From Planctomycetota bacterium (GTDB lineage Bacteria; Planctomycetota; Planctomycetia; Pirellulales; Pirellulaceae), in the NCBI GenBank assembly GCA_029259935.1, contig JAJDEH010000305.1:1-5713 (forward strand): DNA of 5,713 nt, given 5' to 3'. Positions 4,595 to 5,713 of the stretch are shown piece by piece. The translations under genes and the position numbers were made by a program. The notes beneath the pieces are model-generated. The model ran no database searches, was not told where the DNA came from, and saw only the letters and a list, made by a program, of their open reading frames with translations. How positions within the stretch are numbered: the first letter of the stretch is position 1; each line of letters starts with the position of its first letter.

Positions 4595-5536
4595 CTATAC
4601 CACGCTAACCGGATTGTGAGGCGAGTAGTCCAGAAACTCGGACGAGCCGGGCAATGAATTTTCGGTCTGTCGCCAGTGATCGATCTCAAATTCCCAATAG
4701 CGATGCGTTCCGGCGGTTGCGTTGTTCGGGTCTTCTTCGTCCCACAGGGTTTCCGCTCGACCGGTTAGCTGCAATGTGCATCCGTTTTCAAAATCGGGGA
4801 CCAACAAGCCGGCTCGCGGATTGACCGCGAAGTTGCCCAGCGTGTTGAACATGCCGTTGCCCGCATAGTCGGGAATCCGCAGCCGCGTCGAATTGACGAT
4901 CTCGATGAAACCGGGATGGCCGCCGCGGTGCGATGCGTCGATGCCGCCGGTCGCTTGTCCGCTGGCTACGAACAGGGTGTCCGCGCTGGCAACCCATCGC
5001 CGCTGATCGGAGTTTAATTCCGTGCCAGTCTCGGCTACTGCTTGTGCTTGGGAGGGCGACGTCGCTGGCCGGTAGATGCGACGTTGGATGTACTGCGGGC
5101 AGTTGGGATACGCCTGCTCGACCGCGACGCGAAGCCGAGTTTCCGTTTGCTCTTCAACTCGGCCGTTGATCCGCAGCCGCGCGCGGCTCCGCAAGTCAAT
5201 CACCAAGATTCCTACTCGCGGATCATCGGCCAGATTCCGCCATACGGGATCTTCGCCGACACCCATGACTTGCGACAGATCCAAGTCAAGGCTGTTGGGC
5301 TCGGCCGTCATAAAACCCGCGTCGCCCACGACCAACGACGCCCACAAATTTTGTTGCCGGTCGACGCTGCCGATAATGGCGAACGGCTGCTTTTTCACGA
5401 ATTTGATCGCTCCCGGGATGATCGTGTCCGCAATCATGCGGCCGCTGCTGCGGCCCTGCGCCGCCGCGCCCGCGCGCTGCTGAACTTCCAGTTCGCCTTC
5501 ATGAAATACTTCGTGTACTGTCTCGGTTGTGGGCAT
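4595..5536 (-). CDS. PPOX-class FMN-binding split-barrel protein (pyridoxamine 5'-phosphate oxidase-related)
   Basis: This 313-residue, probably cytoplasmic, soluble protein belongs to the pyridoxamine-phosphate-oxidase-like flavin-nucleotide-binding superfamily (COG3576-like). It has two related halves. The first has FHEGELEVQQRAG (11-23), then AIIGSVDRQQNLWASLVVGDAGF (53-75) and DPRVGILVIDLRSRARLRINGRV (105-127). The second has SADTLFVASGQ (184-194), GIDASHRGGHPGF (198-210), PDYAGNGMFNTLGNFAVNP and RAGLLVPDF (222-249) and LQLTGRAE (255-262), the usual FMN-site region of this group. The substrate is unknown; relatives reduce or bind small molecules with FMN. The protein ends after DYSPHNP and lacks the ferredoxin-reductase extension some relatives carry. 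The ATG at 5536 has AAGGA 7 nt upstream. It lies 377 bp upstream of the sigma operon in the same direction, with a hairpin between, and I see no functional link to it. Confidence 0.88.
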   Translation of the reverse strand: MPTTETVHEVFHEGELEVQQRAGAAAQGRSSGRMIADTIIPGAIKFVKKQPFAIIGSVDRQQNLWASLVVGDAGFMTAEPNSLDLDLSQVMGVGEDPVWRNLADDPRVGILVIDLRSRARLRINGRVEEQTETRLRVAVEQAYPNCPQYIQRRIYRPATSPSQAQAVAETGTELNSDQRRWVASADTLFVASGQATGGIDASHRGGHPGFIEIVNSTRLRIPDYAGNGMFNTLGNFAVNPRAGLLVPDFENGCTLQLTGRAETLWDEEDPNNATAGTHRYWEFEIDHWRQTENSLPGSSEFLDYSPHNPVSVV

Positions 5537-5569
5537 GCGCGTGTCCTTTGAATGATATGCGACCCGGCG

Positions 5570-5603
5570 AGGAGCCCGGCTGGTGAGAAACAGCCGGGCT
5601 CCT
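5570..5603. terminator. Perfect 13-bp hairpin between two minus-strand genes
   Basis: AGGAGCCCGGCTG (5570-5582) and CAGCCGGGCTCCT (5591-5603) are perfect inverted copies around an 8-nt loop. The stem begins 19 nt after the stop of the partial right-hand gene and ends 33 nt before the flavin-protein start. This is a typical position for a terminator or mRNA 3'-end stabiliser. There is no T-run on either side, so termination without a protein factor is doubtful. It could also be a dispersed palindromic repeat. Confidence 0.6.
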
Positions 5604-5622
5604 GAAACCGGAAAACGCGGGC

Positions 5623-5713
5623 CTAGAAAGTAAGAACGTTTCGTCCTTCGCTAATCAGCGCCGCGAGGCTCGGCAGTCCGGTCGTGCCCGGCACCGGGTT
5701 GTCGGTGATCAGG
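5623..5713 (-). CDS. C-terminal end of a gene entering from the right, product unknown
   Basis: A minus-strand frame open from the window edge ends at TAG (5625-5623). Its 29 visible residues read LITDNPVPGTTGLPSLAALI followed by SEGRNVLTF. It is the only minus frame continuing to the edge that ends just before a strong hairpin, and its orientation matches the genes to its left. The stretch is too short for a family assignment; the Pro/Gly-rich linker followed by a short helix and strand says little. Confidence 0.55.
   Translation of the reverse strand, partial: LITDNPVPGTTGLPSLAALISEGRNVLTF

Noticed and set aside
4250..4619. Small open frames on both strands in the gene-free region
   Set aside because: No domain, no ribosome binding site and no typical protein composition. 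The peptides resemble translations of intergenic repeats.
5042..5551. Plus-strand open frames opposite the flavin-protein gene
   Set aside because: Shadows of a strongly supported PPOX-family gene.

Overview
The window looks like a piece of a Planctomycetota chromosome, perhaps a Pirellula-type lineage. This is inferred from an ECF sigma factor with a planctomycete-style region 4, an exported caspase fused to a formylglycine-generating-enzyme (FGE/SUMF1-type) domain, a degraded second FGE fragment, and moderate-to-high GC. No rRNA, tRNA, CRISPR array, transposase or reverse transcriptase is visible. Every intact gene I can support is on the minus strand, so the region reads from right to left.

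Layout from right (upstream) to left (downstream):
- 5623-5713: last codons of a gene of unknown product, followed by a perfect 13-bp hairpin (5570-5603).
- 4595-5536: a complete PPOX-class flavin-binding split-barrel protein.
- 4218-4594: a 377-bp gene-free region with several inverted repeats and a possible promoter.
- 3648-4217: an ECF sigma factor.
- 1471-3588: an exported caspase-like peptidase fused to an FGE domain.
- 425-1321: a protein with one membrane segment and no recognised family.
- 10-424: a gene-poor stretch with a decayed FGE C-terminus on the plus strand (135-284) and two hairpins.
- 1-9: a near-perfect Shine-Dalgarno and a GTG suggest the first codons of another minus-strand gene that runs out of the window.

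The central three genes look like one operon: sigma factor, 59-bp gap, caspase-FGE, then the membrane protein. My inferred model is a trans-envelope signalling cassette. An exported protease with a ligand-binding-type FGE fold would act on the outer part of a single-pass membrane protein, whose cytoplasmic part could control the sigma factor. This is a hypothesis; the membrane protein shows no known anti-sigma motif.

The oddest feature is the end of the caspase-FGE gene. A TGA follows three codons after the conserved Arg-Gly-Gly of the FGE fold, yet the same frame continues for 31 more codons with a recognisable FGE C-terminus (RCAVR, then IGFRV) before a TAG. The FGE domain also carries about 180 extra, beta-rich residues in its middle. 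A possible shared two-tier hairpin lies 65-67 nt downstream of two of the genes.
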